A stretch of 64,000 nucleotides of DNA, from the NCBI GenBank assembly GCA_029891385.1, contig CM057225.1, positions 72,437,387 to 72,501,386 on the forward strand. Direction: 5' to 3'. The position numbers were made by a program, and so were the translations under genes. The DNA is from Erythroxylum novogranatense. Its lineage: Eukaryota; Streptophyta; Magnoliopsida; Malpighiales; Erythroxylaceae. Below are positions 62,801-64,000 of this stretch, piece after piece. Under the pieces are notes generated by a model. That model was not told where the DNA came from. It saw nothing but the letters and a program-made list of their open reading frames with translations, and searched no databases. Numbering within the stretch: position 1 is the stretch's first letter; the number at the start of each line of letters is the position of its first letter.

Positions 62801-63793
62801 GCCCTAAATCAAATATTTTGATATAGCAACAAAAAGAAAAATAAAATATCTTTCCTATATAACGGTTAATAGTTATGTTAATTTTTCACATATTTTCTAT
62901 TTAAAAATAGAAAAGTCAATTTAGAAGTAGAAGTATAATTTAGAAGTAACATAATTAAGTTTATATATATTTAGAAATACTTTGTGTTCCCACTACTTTT
63001 TTCTAGTAGGGCTTCTCCTATTCAAGGGCAACATGTAAAGAAACTAGAATATATAGTATATTGATTACTAAGAAACAAGTTGATCTCTTTATAGGTGGGG
63101 TACTTTTATAGTCCTCTCCTCTCTTTGATGTATATTACACTCTTATTCTCAATTATTTCCTTTTGGGGCTCCTAAAATTAACAATTAAAATTCTAAATCA
63201 GTGGAAATTCCCAAATTATAACATGATATAACAATATAAGAGCATAAATTCCTCATTGATCATAACTAATAGCATTTATATGGTAAGTATATGGTTCATT
63301 CTGACATCAGTACATACTCTACTAGAGTAAGTAAGTAGAACAAGATTCAATCTGAAGAGCCAAACACGTCAATTAATCTCAGGCAAAATTGGACAACCCT
63401 TATACCTTTTATGCTGCCAGTAAGTGGGGCGTATTGATTTCAAGCTCTAATCCAACAGCCACCTAAGTAATCGTATTTACACTTTGTGTATTTCTAAAGA
63501 CCATCATATAAACAAACATAAACCACACAAGAATGCAATATGTACTTGTATTCAAATCCCTAGCCCAGCAAAATGAAATGACCCAGAACTTAACAAGTAT
63601 CACATTAAGAAGGAGAAGATTCATCACAATCAAGAGAAACATGGTTTTGGGGACCAACCTGTTCCTCATCAACAACAAGAAGGCCAAGATTGCTATATAC
63701 GACACGACTTCCAAGAAGTGAGTGAGTTCCCACAATAATGTCTAAGTTACCATTTTTAATCATTTCCAGACTTTTCTCTTTCTCTGTTTTGGT
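41857..63793 (-). CDS. Mfd/TRCF-type helicase (plastid transcription-repair coupling factor homologue), C-terminal part, 10 exons in window
   Basis: Superfamily 2 translocase like bacterial Mfd; plant homologues are predicted to act in chloroplasts. Exons (minus): 63659-63793, 57680-57804, 51261-51400, 50837-50907, 45013-45174, 44245-44331, 43950-44123, 43631-43675, 42367-42723, 41857-41958. All junctions are GT-AG and the join gives 465 codons plus TAG, open at its 5' end beyond 64000. Helicase motifs in order: [10 protein letters not shown] (end of first exon), [61 protein letters not shown] split between two exons. Exons 42367-42723 and 41857-41958 hold the TRCF C-terminal domain ([18 protein letters not shown] to LPALIKY). 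Three introns are 5.7-6.3 kb because of nested transposons; the other six are 121-907 bp. The N-terminal domains and transit peptide are outside the window. Confidence 0.95.
44593..44958. mobile_element. MITE-like element in a TRCF intron
   Basis: The ends are inverted: GTGTTTGGTTG at the left, CAACCAAACAT at the right, followed inward by related ATGGAATGG/CCATTCCATT words on both arms. It is about 365 bp, AT-rich, without coding capacity. Its right end lies about 55 bp from the splice donor of TRCF exon 45013-45174. Target duplication and superfamily are uncertain. Confidence 0.65.
45618..47021 (+). mobile_element. Ty1/copia 3' end: internal tail plus 1107-bp LTR (SIRE-like)
   Basis: 45618-45914 is non-coding internal sequence with repeated AAAAAGGGGGAG-like purine tracts, ending AAAAAGAGGGAGA at the LTR. 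The LTR runs 45915-47021, from TGTTGGACCAATAG to CGTTTACACAACA. Repeated polypurine motifs upstream of a LTR of about 1 kb are usual in SIRE-type copia elements, but no coding domain remains to confirm the lineage. The LTR carries the AAGTCGACTT palindrome array. Confidence 0.7.
46188..46394. repeat. Array of eight palindromes, consensus TAAGTCGACTTA
   Basis: Copies start at 46188, 46207, 46250, 46269, 46291, 46310, 46361 and 46383. The common step is 19 or 22 bp, with two larger gaps of 43 and 51. Four to five copies are perfect over AAGTCGACTT; one has CpG decayed to CpA. Spacers are unrelated. Confidence 0.9.
47022..49173 (-). CDS. pol: Element D Gag-C-term/protease/RT/RNase H polyprotein
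   Basis: A 648-codon uninterrupted frame (47227-49173) holds the zinc knuckle [14 protein letters not shown] (residues about 15-28), protease active site [10 protein letters not shown] (about 99-108), RT with [32 protein letters not shown] and catalytic FFDDILVY, then the RNase H start [13 protein letters not shown]. After a stop at 47227 the RNase H continues in the next codons ([10 protein letters not shown]) and a shifted frame up to 47022, where the copia sequence begins. Integrase is missing, so the element cannot move on its own. Confidence 0.88.
49234..50293 (-). pseudogene. gag: Element D gag, three overlapping frames
   Basis: 50090-50293 is a predicted coiled-coil N-terminus. 49398-50093 is the main gag part ([28 protein letters not shown]). 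49234-49518 completes it in a third frame ([18 protein letters not shown]). Small indels explain the frame changes; only a few are needed, in keeping with a young element. Confidence 0.8.
50346..50655 (-). repeat. 5' LTR of element D (310 bp)
   Basis: The plus strand reads TGATAGAGGTAACTG to GAGTACTAACA. The first 114 bp match 45504-45617. ATTTC follows on the right. A C9 run lies at 50460-50468, next to the point where the 3' copy was lost. Confidence 0.9.
51631..51955 (-). repeat. 3' LTR of element E
   Basis: Near its right edge it contains a tandem pair of CCATAGTGCTATC units. On the minus strand the pol frame reads into the LTR, so the repeat also codes for a DSTMDP pair at the C-terminus. 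TGATAAGC on the left, GTGCTATCA on the right. Confidence 0.92.
51817..52384 (-). pseudogene. Integrase C-terminus and chromodomain-like tail of element E
   Basis: 52124-52384 reads [16 protein letters not shown], then [11 protein letters not shown] and [12 protein letters not shown], the usual chromovirus integrase C-terminal fold (KLSPRFYGPY, FHVSQLKK). 51817-52116 continues in another frame with [14 protein letters not shown] and [12 protein letters not shown], resembling the chromodomain core and the LEDK-GGID end. A single shift separates the two. The tail extends past the LTR border at 51955. Confidence 0.8.
52574..54801 (-). pseudogene. pol: Element E reverse transcriptase, RNase H and integrase
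   Basis: 52951-54801 (616 codons) holds RT with [32 protein letters not shown] and FFDDILIYS, RNase H with [13 protein letters not shown] and [10 protein letters not shown], and the integrase HHCC start ([18 protein letters not shown]). A frameshift at the CxxC (NVMSAKD instead of NCDVCQ) and another at about 52950 break the integrase. 52574-52915 continues the core with [13 protein letters not shown] and [16 protein letters not shown]. All catalytic residues except the CxxC pair are present. Confidence 0.88.
54668..55617 (-). pseudogene. Element E zinc knuckle and protease
   Basis: 55141-55617 reads [16 protein letters not shown], then an acidic stretch and [15 protein letters not shown], the protease active site. 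The frame shifts at about 55120. 54668-55117 carries on with [20 protein letters not shown] and joins RT after another shift. Confidence 0.85.
55583..56507 (-). pseudogene. gag: Element E gag
   Basis: 56220-56507 is the coiled-coil N-terminus ([20 protein letters not shown]). 55583-56014 is the gag core end ([26 protein letters not shown]) with a proline/glycine-rich tail. The middle (56015-56219) is in broken frames. The long plus-strand frame 55865-56488 is its shadow. Confidence 0.8.
56498..56820 (-). repeat. 5' LTR of element E, with adjoining primer context
   Basis: Partner of 51631-51955. The minus strand continues from the LTR end as TTGGTGCTTTCATTGAGAG, the same primer context as element D, so the two belong to one lineage although their LTRs are unrelated in sequence. 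Confidence 0.9.
56826..58573. other. TRCF intron sequence around exon 57680-57804
   Basis: Apart from the exon, no genes were recognised. The DNA is AT-rich. The sequence ATCCCTTGATTTGAGGGAT appears just to the right (58636-58692) inside the copia LTR, twice. Confidence 0.5.
58574..60050 (+). mobile_element. Truncated Ty1/copia element: 5' LTR, primer site, gag
   Basis: The LTR is about 58574-58826 (TGTCGAGATATA to TTCTTCAACA), followed at once by TGGTATCAGAGC (58827-58838), the initiator-Met primer site. Gag follows and the element stops shortly after the start of the protease region ([12 protein letters not shown]). No RT, integrase or 3' LTR was found. It lies antisense to TRCF. Confidence 0.85.
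58970..59880 (+). pseudogene. gag: Copia gag remnant
   Basis: It begins near [17 protein letters not shown] and continues in broken frames ([19 protein letters not shown]). An 86-codon open frame (59418-59678) carries [20 protein letters not shown] and [13 protein letters not shown], the typical UBN2-type copia gag core. At 59718-59760 the knuckle reads [14 protein letters not shown]; the last cysteine is now glycine. Confidence 0.85.
60060..60300. repeat. Low-complexity segment of GGGCTTGG/CAGGTTT words
   Basis: It has the same vocabulary as 19455-19610 and 34480-34645 (AGGCTT, AAGTTGGGCTT, CCTGACC). It is followed at about 60262 by ATGACGTCGTTGTTTTCC, which contains the ACGTCGT word found in the MULE terminal repeats. 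It may be an unnamed dispersed repeat. Confidence 0.4.
60301..62215 (-). pseudogene. Decayed Ty3/gypsy fragment (element F): knuckle, protease, RT, RNase H
   Basis: Reading the minus strand from the right: [14 protein letters not shown] (62160-62200; zinc-knuckle end), a protease zone without a clear active site (about 61900-62060), [19 protein letters not shown] and [18 protein letters not shown] (61519-61806), RT pieces [21 protein letters not shown] (61300-61366), and RNase H pieces FDASGYDIG (about 60650) and [23 protein letters not shown] (60380-60460). Stops are abundant. No LTRs were found. It is sense-oriented relative to TRCF. Confidence 0.7.
62216..63658. other. TRCF intron sequence; no gene recognised
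   Basis: AT-rich, with no accepted frame longer than 60 codons outside the exon at 63659-63793. It may contain the degraded gag of element F near 62230-62480. Confidence 0.45.
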
Positions 63794-64000
63794 CTGCAGT
63801 AACAACAGCTAGAATCATTTAAGGCCAAATTATAGTAGCATGTTTTTCAAAATTAAAGCATTTTCAGAAATCAAATGCTAAGCAAAACATTTTCTTGGAC
63901 CTTCATAACATTACAGTATTAAAATGTTCTCAAGACTAACTAGCTAACATAACTGTAGTGCAATTCTTTTCATGGATTGCCATTGGTCCAATACGAAATA
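63794..64000 (-). other. TRCF intron at the window edge
   Basis: The acceptor CTGCAG lies just right of exon 63659-63793. The upstream exons that code for helicase motif I and the RNA-polymerase-interaction domain must lie beyond 64000. Confidence 0.8.

Overview
The window is plant nuclear DNA, probably from a dicot. It is AT-rich, its two host genes have many GT-AG introns, and about two thirds of it is layered transposable elements of angiosperm types (Ty3/gypsy Tekay, Athila/Tat and small chromovirus types, Ty1/copia, L1-type LINEs, a MULE and a MITE). The species cannot be told from the sequence.

Left part, 1-17478: a nested stack. The 3' part of a plus-strand Tekay-type LTR (1-450) interrupts the pol of a minus-strand Tekay element (451-5754). 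That element sits against an internally deleted plus-strand LINE (5755-7042). The LINE in turn truncates the 5' LTR of an old, badly decayed Athila-like element (7043-17478, plus). A second decayed LINE ORF2 follows (about 18440-22600).

Middle, 23184-33062: a small non-autonomous MULE with terminal inverted repeats of about 265 bp was split by an 8.7-kb Athila/Tat-like composite element (23798-32519, 5-bp target duplication AGCAC). The composite has mismatched LTRs, two successive gag segments and a protease, but no recognisable reverse transcriptase. From 33063 to 38500 lies AT-rich intergenic DNA with a pair of diverged direct repeats of about 0.8 kb and a LINE RNase H remnant.

Right part, 38512-64000: two host genes on the minus strand. 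The first is a complete seven-exon SYP2-type syntaxin (Qa-SNARE, 266 aa). The second is the C-terminal 465 codons (ten exons) of a plastid-type Mfd/TRCF helicase that continues beyond the window. Three TRCF introns have grown to 5.7-6.3 kb. One holds a small-LTR chromovirus carrying a copia 3' end (TSD ATTTC). One holds a nearly complete chromovirus (TSD CATAC). One holds a truncated copia element plus a decayed gypsy fragment. A MITE lies close to another TRCF exon. All splice sites remain intact, so the gene looks functional.

The most unusual signal is a shared design. Three unrelated LTR families, and the MULE terminal repeats, carry short palindromes with a central CpG, in most cases about 19-26 bp apart. 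The consensus differs in each family: CTCGTCGCGACGAG, GTCACGATCGTGAC, AAGTCGACTT and AAACRACGTYGTTT.
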